64,000 nt of DNA from CAZFHA01 sp964518595. Lineage in GTDB: Bacteria; Bacillota; Clostridia; Saccharofermentanales; Saccharofermentanaceae. Position 1 is the stretch's first letter. Each line of letters starts with the position of its first letter. Positions 28,063-36,924 of this stretch are shown piece by piece. Below the pieces are notes generated by a model. It ran no database searches, was not told the origin of the DNA, and worked only from the letters and a program-made list of their open reading frames with translations. The stretch covers positions 47,286-111,285 of the forward strand of contig CAZFHA010000012.1 in the NCBI GenBank assembly GCA_964518595.1. Direction: 5' to 3'. Both the position numbers and the translations under genes were made by a program.

Positions 28063-30174
28063 ATGGGAGAGAGTGGGAGTGATAATCTGCTGGATAGGCC
28101 TGTGGAATCTCTTTCGGGGATAGCTCTTAGGCGTAAAGCTCAGCTTAATCGGATGGGCATATACTCTCTTTATGATTTGATTACGTATTTCCCCAGAGAC
28201 TATGAAGATTGGAGCAATATTTCCTCAGTCGAAGAGCTGGTTGACAAAGAGGAGGCCTCCTTCATTGCCTATGTACGCCAAAAACCAACTCTGCAGAGAA
28301 AAGGCAAGTTGTCTATTTTGCGAGTGACTTTGGCCGATGAGAGTGGCGTAATTAAGGGGATTTGGTTTAATCAACCTTACTTACTGCAGAAACTGACTCC
28401 CGGTGAGCGATACTTTTTTCGCGGGAAAATTCGCCGGGATGGTCGTAATTTTGATGTTAATAATCCCATGGTACAAGCTTTGGGTGAGACTGAAGGTGAG
28501 GAAGCTCATCCGCAGATTCGGGCATTTTATCCTTTGACTAAGGGGATCAATCAAGGGCATATTCGAAGTTTTATTCAGGAAACATTACCAAAAGTATTAG
28601 AATATATACCTGAACCACTGCCCGGTGATATTCGTAAAAAAGAGCAACTTTGTAGCGCCGCTTTTGCTTATGAAAAAATTCATTATCCAGATAGTTTGGA
28701 AGCTCTGGAAATTGCTCGAAAACGATTAATTTATGAAGAACTTTTCTTGGTTCAAGGTGCTCTGCGTTGGATTAAACAAAAAAACAAATTTGGACGTAAG
28801 GCTTATGCTCTTAAACTGGATCAGCAAGGGAAAGATAAGCTGGAAAAGGTAGTGCAAAATCTTCCCTTCTCCCTGACTGCAGATCAGCAGCAGGTACGTA
28901 AAGATATTTTTCGGGATCTCAAGAAGGAGCTTCCGATGAATCGTCTCATTCAGGGCGATGTGGGTTCCGGTAAAACCGTCGTGGCGGCCTTGGCTTTAAT
29001 TTTCTGTGCTTTGGCCGGGGGACAAAGTATTTTTATGGCACCCACATCTATATTGGCACAACAGCACTACCAAAATCTTTTGCCCTTATTAAAAGATACC
29101 GGTATTGAGATGGCTTTGCTCTTGGGAAGTACTCCAGCGGCGGCTCGTAAAAAACTACGTTTGGCGCTAAAAGATGGAAGTATTAGCATTTTGATTGGGA
29201 CCCATGCTGTTCTGCAGGAGCAGGCTAACTTCAAGCAGTTGGCATTGGCTGTAACAGATGAACAACATCGCTTTGGCGTAAGGCAGCGGGCACTTTTCTT
29301 GCAGCAAGAGAGTTATATTCCTCATACCTTGGTTATGTCTGCCACGCCGATTCCGCGAACTTTGGCTCTGATTCTTTATGGTGACCTGGATATTTCCGTG
29401 ATCGCTCACCGACCATCGGGAAGGCAACCGATAGAGACGTATCTGGCGGATTCTGAAGCGGATAATCGTTTAATTGAGATTGTAAAGCGGCAGGTTCAGT
29501 CCGGTCGGCAAGTGTATTATGTATGTCCCTTGATTGAAGACTCTGTTAAGGAAGAAGATGCGGAGAATCCACTAAGGGCAGCTACAGAGCTCTTTACCCA
29601 CTTAGCCCAAGAGGTGTTTGTTGATTTTAAAATTGGACTATTGCATGGTGGTTTGAAGGCTCAGGAGAAGGAACGGGTTATGAGTGAGTTCTTAGCCGGA
29701 GAAATACAGATTCTGGTTGCCACCACGGTAGTGGAAGTAGGGGTGGATAATCCCAATGCCAGCCTAATGGTGATTGAAAATGCTGAGCGCTTTGGCCTGG
29801 CTCAACTCCATCAACTTAGAGGGCGGATTGGCAGAGGACCCCATCGTTCTATTTGTGTGATAAAGTCTGATCATAAAGATGAAGTTGTACAGGAGCGGCT
29901 GAAGGCATTTTGCCGTACGGCCGATGGATTTGAGATCGCCCAGCAGGATTTGAAGCTCCGTGGACCCGGTGATTTTTTTGGAACAAGGCAGCATGGTATT
30001 CCGGCGCTGCGGATTGCTAACCTCTATCGAGATACTTTAGTTTTGAAACGTGTTGGTGAAGCTTTGGATGATCTTTTCGCCCAAGACCCAGAGATGGTTT
30101 CCGAAACCTTTGAAACGCTTATCCAAGCCTTTAACCGCCGTTTTGGCAGTGAGTGGCAGCACCCGGCCCTGTAA
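28063..30174 (+). CDS. recG: ATP-dependent DNA helicase RecG
   Basis: 703 residues, normal for RecG. The N-terminal wedge/OB domain is followed by helicase domain 1 with Walker A GDVGSGKT at 298-305 and the DEQHRFG box (Asp399 on), then domain 2 (VSATPIPRTLALILYGDLD, TTVVEVGVDNPNA, QLRGRIGRG) and the C-terminal TRG region (LRGPGDFFGTRQHG). It remodels stalled replication forks. The frame is open upstream into nth, but ATG 28063 has GAAGGG upstream and gives the normal N terminus. Confidence 0.96.
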   Translation: MGESGSDNLLDRPVESLSGIALRRKAQLNRMGIYSLYDLITYFPRDYEDWSNISSVEELVDKEEASFIAYVRQKPTLQRKGKLSILRVTLADESGVIKGIWFNQPYLLQKLTPGERYFFRGKIRRDGRNFDVNNPMVQALGETEGEEAHPQIRAFYPLTKGINQGHIRSFIQETLPKVLEYIPEPLPGDIRKKEQLCSAAFAYEKIHYPDSLEALEIARKRLIYEELFLVQGALRWIKQKNKFGRKAYALKLDQQGKDKLEKVVQNLPFSLTADQQQVRKDIFRDLKKELPMNRLIQGDVGSGKTVVAALALIFCALAGGQSIFMAPTSILAQQHYQNLLPLLKDTGIEMALLLGSTPAAARKKLRLALKDGSISILIGTHAVLQEQANFKQLALAVTDEQHRFGVRQRALFLQQESYIPHTLVMSATPIPRTLALILYGDLDISVIAHRPSGRQPIETYLADSEADNRLIEIVKRQVQSGRQVYYVCPLIEDSVKEEDAENPLRAATELFTHLAQEVFVDFKIGLLHGGLKAQEKERVMSEFLAGEIQILVATTVVEVGVDNPNASLMVIENAERFGLAQLHQLRGRIGRGPHRSICVIKSDHKDEVVQERLKAFCRTADGFEIAQQDLKLRGPGDFFGTRQHGIPALRIANLYRDTLVLKRVGEALDDLFAQDPEMVSETFETLIQAFNRRFGSEWQHPAL

Positions 30175-30270
30175 AGGCAATCAGCCAGAAATGATAGCAA
30201 TGAGAAGCCGCTTTTATAGAAGTAGAAATTATTTCCATAAAGAGCAAGTAAGAGATACAGAGGAGAAAAC

Positions 30271-30834
30271 ATGCCAAGAGTTATTGCTGGAGAAAAAAAG
30301 GGGATGCCCCTGGTAGCACCCAAGGGCGATCTAACGCGTCCTACCTCGGATAAGGTAAAAGAGTCGCTTTTTTCTATTTTACAGTTTCAGCTTCAGGGGG
30401 CCGAGTTTTTGGATTTATATGCCGGGAGTGGGCAGATGGCCATTGAAGCCCTAAGTAGGGGGGCGGAGTCGGCTGTATTGGTTGACCAAAACCGCCAAAG
30501 TCAGAAGATGATTTTAGAAAATCTTCAAAAAACCGGTCTCTCCCAACGGGCTATTCTGCTTAGCCGCGAAATGAAATCGGCACTACGGTTATTAGCGGAA
30601 CAAAATCGACAATTTGATATTATTTTCTTAGATCCACCCTATGATCAGGGCAAGAAAGCCATTACTACGGTGCTTTCCTTAATTAGTGACAATAAATTGC
30701 TAAAAAAGGGGGGATTTGTCATCGCAGAGCACAAAAGTGATGATGAAATGGCTCAAAATGTAATGAATTTGACATTGTACAGACGTTGTAAGTACGGCTC
30801 CACCATGCTAACATTTTATACTGTGGATACTTAG
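30271..30834 (+). CDS. rsmD: 16S rRNA (guanine-966-N2)-methyltransferase RsmD
   Basis: This 187-residue protein begins with the family motif RVIAGEKKGMPL. LDLYAGSGQMAIEALSRGA is the SAM-binding motif and DPPYDQG is the catalytic N-methylase NPPY-type motif. It methylates G966 of 16S rRNA. ATG 30271 follows GAGGAG. It precedes coaD, the usual rsmD-coaD pairing. Confidence 0.95.
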   Translation: MPRVIAGEKKGMPLVAPKGDLTRPTSDKVKESLFSILQFQLQGAEFLDLYAGSGQMAIEALSRGAESAVLVDQNRQSQKMILENLQKTGLSQRAILLSREMKSALRLLAEQNRQFDIIFLDPPYDQGKKAITTVLSLISDNKLLKKGGFVIAEHKSDDEMAQNVMNLTLYRRCKYGSTMLTFYTVDT

Positions 30835-30854
30835 TATGGAGGTGCGCCGCGAAG

Positions 30855-31373
30855 GTGAAAACCATTATTTTCCCAGGTAGTTTTGATCCCTTTACACTGG
30901 GACATGCTGATATTGCCCGGCGGGCTGCTGCCCTATGTGATTCTTTGATAGTAGCAGTTATGGTTAATCGGGCCAAGAAGTCACTCTTTACTCAAGAAGA
31001 ACGGGTAAGGATGGCTGAATTATCTTTGGGCAATGATCCGAAGATTAAGGTATTGGCCTGTGATCGGCTTTTAGTCGAGCTATTTTCTAGCTGTAAAGCC
31101 AGTGCAATCGTCAGGGGACTACGCAGTGAATCCGATTTTCGAGGAGAAGCAGAGATGGTTGCTGCCAATCGACTACTTCTTCCGGAATTTGAGGCGATTT
31201 TTTTGCCTTGTCGGATTGATCTATCCTATACAAGTTCTACTATTATTAAAGAAGTTGCTTCTTATGGGGGCGATATCTCCGGAATGGTTTCACCAGCAAT
31301 CTTAGAATATGTGACAACTCGGATTTCCCGGAAAGCCAACACGGATCTGACGGAGGGAATAAGGAATGCATGA
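30855..31373 (+). CDS. coaD: Phosphopantetheine adenylyltransferase
   Basis: 172 residues, slightly above the usual 160. PGSFDPFTLGHADI contains the nucleotidyltransferase T/HxGH motif (TLGH), RGLRSESDF is substrate-binding, and TSSTIIKEVASYGG is the ISSTxIR-type motif. It makes dephospho-coenzyme A, the penultimate step of CoA synthesis. The start is GTG 30855 with GGAGGTG upstream. It overlaps the next coiled-coil gene by 8 bases. Confidence 0.95.
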   Translation: MKTIIFPGSFDPFTLGHADIARRAAALCDSLIVAVMVNRAKKSLFTQEERVRMAELSLGNDPKIKVLACDRLLVELFSSCKASAIVRGLRSESDFRGEAEMVAANRLLLPEFEAIFLPCRIDLSYTSSTIIKEVASYGGDISGMVSPAILEYVTTRISRKANTDLTEGIRNA

Positions 31374-31839
31374 GAATATCCGACAGGGGCAGTCAGGTGA
31401 GGCTGATTTGATTGAGCTGCTGGATCAGCTGACTGAAACCGTCCGAATGGCTAAGGGAATTCCCTTTTCGGACAATTGTATGGTTGACAGAGAAGATTTG
31501 CTCTATTGGATCAACCAAATCCGTGAGCACTTGCCTCAGGAGATTCACCAAGCCCGCTGGCTTTTAGAGCAGAACCGGCAAGTTGTTGCCAGTGCTCGTC
31601 AAAAGGCAGAGAGTATTTTGCGTGAAACAGAGCAACGTTCTGCCATTATGATTAACGAGCACGAGATTACTTTGCGGGCGCGGGAAATGGCGCAAGCGAC
31701 TATCGAACAGGCTAACCAAGCCGCTTGGCAAATGCGGGTGGCTTCGGTAGATTATGCCAGACAGCGTTTGACTGATGTTGAGAATCAGTTGACAGAAGTT
31801 CTGGTAAAGATTCAAAAGAATAAAAAAGAGCTGCAGTAG
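31366..31839 (+). CDS. Coiled-coil protein encoded after coaD, function unknown
   Basis: A 157-residue soluble, charged, Gln/Glu/Arg-rich protein with a long helical region (about residues 50-157) recalling the stalk subunits (b or H) of rotary ATPases. Proteins of this type are commonly encoded just after coaD in Clostridia; their role is unknown. ATG 31366 lies within the end of coaD and GGAATAAGGA precedes it. No membrane segment is visible, so it is not a true F0 subunit b. Confidence 0.7.
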   Translation: MHENIRQGQSGEADLIELLDQLTETVRMAKGIPFSDNCMVDREDLLYWINQIREHLPQEIHQARWLLEQNRQVVASARQKAESILRETEQRSAIMINEHEITLRAREMAQATIEQANQAAWQMRVASVDYARQRLTDVENQLTEVLVKIQKNKKELQ

Positions 31840-31871
31840 CAGTTCTTTCGTTGGAAAGTGCGAGGTGACAA

Positions 31872-33101
31872 ATGTTACTGGGCATACGAATACAAAATTT
31901 CTGCATCTTTAAAGATGACAAAGCCGGGATTTTGTTGACAGATCTTGTATCTGGCTTCAAATTATCTCGGCTTTCTCAGTCTGCGGGGGTGAACCCTTCC
32001 GTTCCATTTACTAATCTCATGGCTCTTATCGGCAGGAATGCCTCAGGTAAAAGCCTCTTTTTTGATGCTTTATCCTTCGTGCATGATGTGGTAAAACGCG
32101 GCTGTGTCCATGCTTCGACCAGACATCGACGCCCAGGCTTTTTGGGTTTATGTGCCGATCAGAAGGCACCAATCTCTTTTGAGCTACTCTTTCTGTTACC
32201 GGGAGATGAGTGCCGGCTCAGTCAGGAGCTTTTACTCTGTGGGCGAGAAAACAACTATTACGCATCTTACCACTTTGAAATTGCGGCAGATCATCACGGA
32301 CAACCCTTCTTTTTTAAGGAAAGAGTGCAGATTTACGATGAGCATAGTACGGAGCAAAAACTAATCCCCTATTTGGATTTAGAAAATGGCCACGGGAAAA
32401 TTTGGGCAGGTAATGAATTTGTTACCGCTGGGGTTTTTGATCGACAAATCGCGGCGCTGCGTTCCTATGGGGCATTATTTTCCCATCCTTTGTTGGGCGC
32501 TCTCTATGAGGAAATAAAAAGTTGGTTTTTTGGTGATTTCTCTTCGGCGGTGGGGAATTTTGCCGAGCCGGTAAACACCGCGGAAGAACACAGGCATCTG
32601 AATAGGGATGGCTCTAATGTAGCCAATGTACTGGCCTATTTAGAGAAGGAAGATAAGAAAAAATATCACGGGACGATAGAACAAATTCTGGAGAAGATTC
32701 CTCGAATAAAAAAGAAAGCGCAACACTTACCGGAATATTTGCGGAAGAGTCCAGACAAACTTTTTCTCTATCTTTTGCTACTGGCTGATCCACGACCACC
32801 GGCTCTTCTGTGTCTAGAAACCCCAGATATGGGGCTATACCACGATATGGTGGATATTTTGGCAAGGCAACTAAGAGAATATGCACTGCATCACCCTTTT
32901 TCTCAAGTTATTTTCACCACTCATAATCCTTATATTCTCGAATCTTTGTCCCCGGCGGAAGTCTGGATTTTTAAGCGTGAAGATGACCTTTCGGCTCCTG
33001 CTGAGATTCACTCCGCACTAGAAAACCCTTTGGTACAAGAGCTTTACAGTCAAGGGGTAGGAATGGGAGCTCTTTGGTACGCCGGACATTTTGATGAATA
33101 A
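31872..33101 (+). CDS. AAA/ABC-type ATPase (AAA_21, SMC/OLD-like) of a two-gene system
   Basis: This 409-residue protein opens with IRIQNFCIFKDD, typical of the SMC/RecF/OLD-like ATPases. Walker A GRNASGKS is at 54-61, the Walker B region is ALLCLETPDMGLYHD (Glu316-Thr317-Pro-Asp319), and a His switch follows in IFTTHNPYILESL. The usual D-E pair at Walker B reads E-T here. The protein resembles the predicted ATPases that are often encoded next to DUF4276 (Toprim-like) proteins, as is the case here. It sits in the middle of housekeeping genes, 32 bases after the coiled-coil gene. GAGGTG precedes ATG 31872. Function is unknown; anti-phage defence or DNA repair is an inference from the gene pair. 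Confidence 0.8.
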   Translation: MLLGIRIQNFCIFKDDKAGILLTDLVSGFKLSRLSQSAGVNPSVPFTNLMALIGRNASGKSLFFDALSFVHDVVKRGCVHASTRHRRPGFLGLCADQKAPISFELLFLLPGDECRLSQELLLCGRENNYYASYHFEIAADHHGQPFFFKERVQIYDEHSTEQKLIPYLDLENGHGKIWAGNEFVTAGVFDRQIAALRSYGALFSHPLLGALYEEIKSWFFGDFSSAVGNFAEPVNTAEEHRHLNRDGSNVANVLAYLEKEDKKKYHGTIEQILEKIPRIKKKAQHLPEYLRKSPDKLFLYLLLLADPRPPALLCLETPDMGLYHDMVDILARQLREYALHHPFSQVIFTTHNPYILESLSPAEVWIFKREDDLSAPAEIHSALENPLVQELYSQGVGMGALWYAGHFDE

Positions 33102-33127
33102 TGCAAGAGGAAGCGATTTAAAAATAT

Positions 33128-33817
33128 ATGCATGTAGAAGTTTTAACGGAAGACCGTTCAGGAGCCTCCTTTCTGAAAATTTTTCTTGAGAGGTTGCTGA
33201 ACTCTTATGAGATGGCTTACTCTCTGGCTGTTCGGCCGCATCGAGGAAAAGGCGAGTGGCCTAAGGATATTTATGCTCCGCCCTCTCCCTTAGCCTCCGG
33301 TTTGATTGATCTCTTGCCAGCCAAGCTGAGGGCCTATGACCGGATTTATGCCGGAACAGACCTGATTTTAATTATTGTAGTTGATGCGGATAAGGATTCC
33401 CCCGAATGGTTAAAGAACCGAATTGGGTCACTTTGTCAGCGCTTTGCGCCCCAAATTTCCTCGGTAATTGGTATTTCCGTAGAAGAAATTGAGGCTTGGA
33501 TGCTTGGGGATAAGCAGGCAATACTTTTAGCTTATCCAGAAGCGGATAAGACAGTTTTACAAAATTATCAGCAGGATAGTATCTGTGGCACCTGGGAAAT
33601 TCTTTGTCAGGCGATTCTAGGTCAACAGGCTGAAGGACTTTTGCGATTGGGCTATCCAGCTATCGGCCAATTTAAGCAAGAGTGGGCTGAGAATATTGCC
33701 AGACATACTGACATATCCCAAAACCGTTCACCCAGTTTGGCGGCTTTTGTCCAGGAGTTGGTCAGCCTTTTTCCCGGTTACAATTCTTCAAAGATTTGGG
33801 AGGTAGAGCGTGTTTGA
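33128..33817 (+). CDS. DUF4276-like, Toprim-type partner protein
   Basis: 229 residues. VEVLTEDRSGASFL at the start has an acidic residue (Glu8) where Toprim-like nucleases carry their conserved Glu; a hydrophobic strand ends in VVDADKD with Asp86 and Asp88 (DxD), and VEEIEAWMLGD (119-129) is the typical late motif of DUF4276 proteins. The family is paired with AAA ATPases in many bacteria. There is no membrane segment. A good ribosome binding site close to ATG 33128 is lacking (GAGGAAG is about 15 bases off). Its end overlaps hemW by 8 bases, so it is tied into that transcript. Confidence 0.72.
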   Translation: MHVEVLTEDRSGASFLKIFLERLLNSYEMAYSLAVRPHRGKGEWPKDIYAPPSPLASGLIDLLPAKLRAYDRIYAGTDLILIIVVDADKDSPEWLKNRIGSLCQRFAPQISSVIGISVEEIEAWMLGDKQAILLAYPEADKTVLQNYQQDSICGTWEILCQAILGQQAEGLLRLGYPAIGQFKQEWAENIARHTDISQNRSPSLAAFVQELVSLFPGYNSSKIWEVERV

Positions 33818-34985
33818 AGCAATTTCTTCTGCCTATATTCATCTCCCTTTTTGTTTGCAAAAATGTCTGTATTGTGACTTTGTATCCTATGAGCAGCGCT
33901 TGGAGGATAAGCCACCATACCTGAAAGCATTAGAAAAAGAAATCAAATTAACCTATAAGTTTATAAAGGAAAAGACTGAATCAAGTAGGGGTGTAGTGGC
34001 TTTGAAGACCCTATACTTGGGGGGCGGCACTCCATCTGTCTTTCGCGCTGAGGAACTTTCTCCTATTTTGTCAGCTTTGAAATCAACCTTCTCTTTTGAA
34101 AAAGGTGCTGAAATCACATTGGAAGTAAACCCGGAAACTGTATCCTATCAGGAGCTTATAGACTACAAAAAAATAGGCATCAATCGACTTTCTATTGGCA
34201 TACAATCTCTACAAGACAATTTACTCAAAACCTTGGGGCGAATTCACACCGCCCAAAGAGCCCTGGAGACAATTGATAAAGCTCAAGCTGCAGGGTTTGA
34301 TAACATTAGCTGTGATATTATGACCGGACTCCCGGGACAGACAATTCAAGATGTTGACCAGACCTTGGAGCTTTTGTTAGCGAAAAATGTGCCGCACCTT
34401 TCTTTTTATGCTCTTAGCTTAGAGGAAGGTACACCATTTATGAATAGGTATGGGCAAAAGGAAGAAGAGCTACCTAGTCCTGAGCTGGAAAGGCTTATGT
34501 ATCACCACCTTATTACTCGTCTTGTAGATGCCGGTTATCTTCACTATGAAATTAGTAACTGTGCCAGACCGGGCTATGAAAGTCTTCATAACATAAATTA
34601 TTGGCGAGCCCGTGGTTATTATGGTTTTGGCGCGGGAGCTCACTCTTTTTATGAGAATAAGCGCCGCGGAAATATAGGCTCTCTGGACAAATATCTGGAA
34701 CTCTTGGCTCTTGAAGAGTCCGATTTGGGGGCTATTTGGGAAGAGGAAACCTTTATAGACCTAGCGGAGCGGCAAAAGGAGTTCATGTTACTGGGCCTTA
34801 GACTTATCAAGGGCGTGGAAGAGAAGCGCTTTAAAGACCTCTTTGGCGTCCCCCTCCAGACGGTTTTTGCTGATGAAATTACGACTTTGATGGCGAAAGA
34901 TTTGTTGGAAAAAACAAACAAAGGCTTTCGTCTTACCAGAAAAGGGTTAGATTTTGGCAATGAAGTATTCCGTCTTTTTGTTTAG
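33810..34985 (+). CDS. hemW: HemW-like radical SAM heme chaperone (coproporphyrinogen oxidase-like)
   Basis: 391 residues. YIHLPFCLQKCLYCDFVSY carries the radical SAM Cys-x3-Cys-x2-Cys, LYLGGGTPS and ITLEVNPET are SAM-binding motifs, and NRLSIGIQSLQD and NYWRARGYYGFGAGAHS are HemW-typical. Members of this group that precede hrcA in Bacillota are HemW, which binds heme, rather than true HemN, and the longer HemN N terminus is absent. GTG 33810 has GGGAGGT in front and overlaps the upstream gene. The hemW-hrcA-grpE order is typical of the phylum. Confidence 0.9.
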   Translation: MFEAISSAYIHLPFCLQKCLYCDFVSYEQRLEDKPPYLKALEKEIKLTYKFIKEKTESSRGVVALKTLYLGGGTPSVFRAEELSPILSALKSTFSFEKGAEITLEVNPETVSYQELIDYKKIGINRLSIGIQSLQDNLLKTLGRIHTAQRALETIDKAQAAGFDNISCDIMTGLPGQTIQDVDQTLELLLAKNVPHLSFYALSLEEGTPFMNRYGQKEEELPSPELERLMYHHLITRLVDAGYLHYEISNCARPGYESLHNINYWRARGYYGFGAGAHSFYENKRRGNIGSLDKYLELLALEESDLGAIWEEETFIDLAERQKEFMLLGLRLIKGVEEKRFKDLFGVPLQTVFADEITTLMAKDLLEKTNKGFRLTRKGLDFGNEVFRLFV

Positions 34986-35108
34986 AATTAGATAGGCTGA
35001 AGCTGTAATTTTTCTTAGAGCAAGCGGATAAGGGGCAAGAAGATGGCGATTCATTCTTAGTGAAAGCAGTGCCAATATTCTAAATGAGGGGAAATGTTAA
35101 AAAACTAT

Positions 35109-35137
35109 TTGACATTCATTGACTTTGGTGATAAAGT
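35109..35137 (+). promoter_or_regulatory. hrcA: Heat-shock operon promoter
   Basis: TTGACA (35109-35114), 17 bases, TAAAGT (35132-35137). The CIRCE element begins four bases after the -10 box and so overlaps the predicted transcription start. Confidence 0.75.
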
Positions 35138-35141
35138 GGTT

Positions 35142-35168
35142 TTAGCACTCGATGAATAGGAGTGCTAA
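35142..35168 (+). promoter_or_regulatory. CIRCE operator, HrcA binding site
   Basis: TTAGCACTC, nine bases, GAGTGCTAA: a perfect match to the CIRCE consensus, with both arms intact. HrcA, aided by GroE, represses from this site; it will also lie in the 5' untranslated part of the mRNA. Confidence 0.97.
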
Positions 35169-35192
35169 TATACATAAAGAGAGGTGACGGAA

Positions 35193-36284
35193 TTGGCTCT
35201 AGATGCCCGGAAGCAACAAATTCTACAAGCTATTGTAGATGATTATATTGAAACTGCTGAGCCGGTAGCATCCAAGGCTTTGGTGAGCAAGCATGATTTT
35301 CATGTCAGTTCCGCTACCGTTCGTAATGAGATGGCTGAGCTTGAGCAGTTGGGCTACTTGGAACAACCTCATACTTCTGCTGGGAGAGTACCTTCTGACA
35401 AGGGTTATCGCGAGTATGTTGATTCTCTGATGCAGGTAGAGACTCTCAGTAATAAGGAAGCCAGAGAGCTGTCCAGACATTTATCAGATAGTTTTGAAGA
35501 ACTTACCGTTTTACTCAAGCGTGCTTCGGCAGCTTTAGCGGAGAGCAGCGGCTACATGTCTTTAGCTCTCAGCCCGCGCCTACGAAAGAGCTACTTAAAG
35601 CAGCTAAAGCTAATGATGATTGAGCCGGGGAAGGCTCTGGTGGTAGTTGTACTTTCGGCTGGTGTGGTCAAGGATAAGCTGGTGCGAATCTCAGACTATC
35701 TTAGTGCCGATCAACTTTTACAGATATCTCAGACCATTGAAGCTGAGCTCTGTGGGAAGCCTTTAGAAGAGATTACTTTAGTAACGGTTACCGCAGCAGC
35801 TAAGGATACACGTTTGCCGGAATCTCTCCTGAATCAGGTGCTCTATGAGGCTTATACAGCCATTAAGCAAGCCGATAATTTAGAACTCTTTCTTGAAGGT
35901 TCTCATCGCATGTTGGCTTATCCGGAGTTTCATGATATCAATCGGGCACGAGAGCTCTTCGATGCTTTAGCCAGAGATGGGATGATTGCTGGTTATATTG
36001 ATGAGATCGCAGATCATGGGCAAGACTCTGGTGGATTTGGCCAGAGTGCTCCTTCCTATATGATAAGAATAGGGCAAGAGATTCAGTTGGCAGGGTTATC
36101 TGAATGTAGCTTCATCACAACTACTTATAATGTGGGTAATAAAATTGCTGGCAATATAGGTATTATAGGTCCTAGGCGGATGGAGTACTCTAAGGTTATT
36201 TCTCAAATTAATTTTGTAAGAAATAGTATAAATAGCCACATGAAAAGATTAAACGAAACAAATGGAGGCAGGAATCAGTCATGA
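35193..36284 (+). CDS. hrcA: HrcA, heat-shock repressor
   Basis: 363 residues. The winged-helix N terminus has RKQQILQAIVDDYIETAEPV, SATVRNEMAELE and the wing HTSAGRVPSDKGYREYVD, all diagnostic. The central and C-terminal regions form the inserted dimerisation domain (TTYNVGNKIAGNIGIIGPRRMEY at the end, of which GNIGIIGPRRM is the family signature). An upstream GTG at 35184 is in frame, but GAGAGGTG is properly spaced only for TTG 35193, and that start places the HTH as in relatives. It represses its own operon through CIRCE. Its stop overlaps the grpE start. Confidence 0.96.
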   Translation: MALDARKQQILQAIVDDYIETAEPVASKALVSKHDFHVSSATVRNEMAELEQLGYLEQPHTSAGRVPSDKGYREYVDSLMQVETLSNKEARELSRHLSDSFEELTVLLKRASAALAESSGYMSLALSPRLRKSYLKQLKLMMIEPGKALVVVVLSAGVVKDKLVRISDYLSADQLLQISQTIEAELCGKPLEEITLVTVTAAAKDTRLPESLLNQVLYEAYTAIKQADNLELFLEGSHRMLAYPEFHDINRARELFDALARDGMIAGYIDEIADHGQDSGGFGQSAPSYMIRIGQEIQLAGLSECSFITTTYNVGNKIAGNIGIIGPRRMEYSKVISQINFVRNSINSHMKRLNETNGGRNQS

Positions 36285-36880
36285 AAAAGGCACACAATAA
36301 ATCCGATAAGAACGGATCAGAGTCTGAAGTTGACAAGAAGAATCAGGAGAGTAGAGAAGAGGCTGTAGCGCAAACGGAGTCTAACCAAACCGACTCAGGT
36401 AGTGGCTCCCTTGATTCTACGGATGCCGGTGTAGATGTTGTTGAGAAGGAACTTTCCGATGTAAAGGATCGCTACATGCGTCTATTGGCAGAATATGATA
36501 ACTTCCGGAAGCGGTCTCAGAAAGAAAAGGAAGCTCTCTATGGTGATGCAGTCGCAGAAGTAACCAAATCTTGGCTACTGGTGATTGATAACATTGATCG
36601 GGCTCTGGCTTCGGCAGAGGAGATTAGTGATACCCAATCTACCAGTGTATTAGAAGGGGTAGCCTTGATTAAGAAGCAAGCTATGGATGTGTTAGCAACC
36701 TTAGGTATAGAAGAGATTCCTTGTGAAGTGGGTGGCGCTTTTGATCCCAATCTCCATGCGGCAGTTACCCATACGGAAGATGAATCCCTTGGTGAGCAGT
36801 GTGTGGCTCAGATCTTCCAAAAGGGCTACCGGATGGGCGACCGGGTTATTCGCCATACTCTAGTACAAGTTGCCAATTAA
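36281..36880 (+). CDS. grpE: GrpE, DnaK nucleotide-exchange factor
   Basis: 199 residues. A disordered acidic N terminus (about 1-55) and a coiled coil with RYMRLLAEYDNFRKRSQKEKE precede the beta-wing head, which carries the GrpE signature FDPNLHAAVTHTEDESL and QKGYRMGDRVIRHTLVQV. It releases ADP from DnaK. ATG 36281 overlaps hrcA (ATGA-type overlap), with GGAGGCAGG upstream. Confidence 0.96.
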   Translation: MKKAHNKSDKNGSESEVDKKNQESREEAVAQTESNQTDSGSGSLDSTDAGVDVVEKELSDVKDRYMRLLAEYDNFRKRSQKEKEALYGDAVAEVTKSWLLVIDNIDRALASAEEISDTQSTSVLEGVALIKKQAMDVLATLGIEEIPCEVGGAFDPNLHAAVTHTEDESLGEQCVAQIFQKGYRMGDRVIRHTLVQVAN

Positions 36881-36924
36881 CATGACTTTGTAGTCAAAGC
36901 ATAAGTTATATAAAGGAGAAGCAT

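Noticed and set aside
30175..30270. Possible separate gene between recG and rsmD
   Set aside because: An overlapping short frame starts inside recG and shares no codon pattern or ribosome binding site; treated as intergenic.
36881..36924. Possible CtsR operator before clpP
   Set aside because: Only a single GTCAAA in an inverted repeat CTTTG/CAAAG; CtsR needs two direct heptads.
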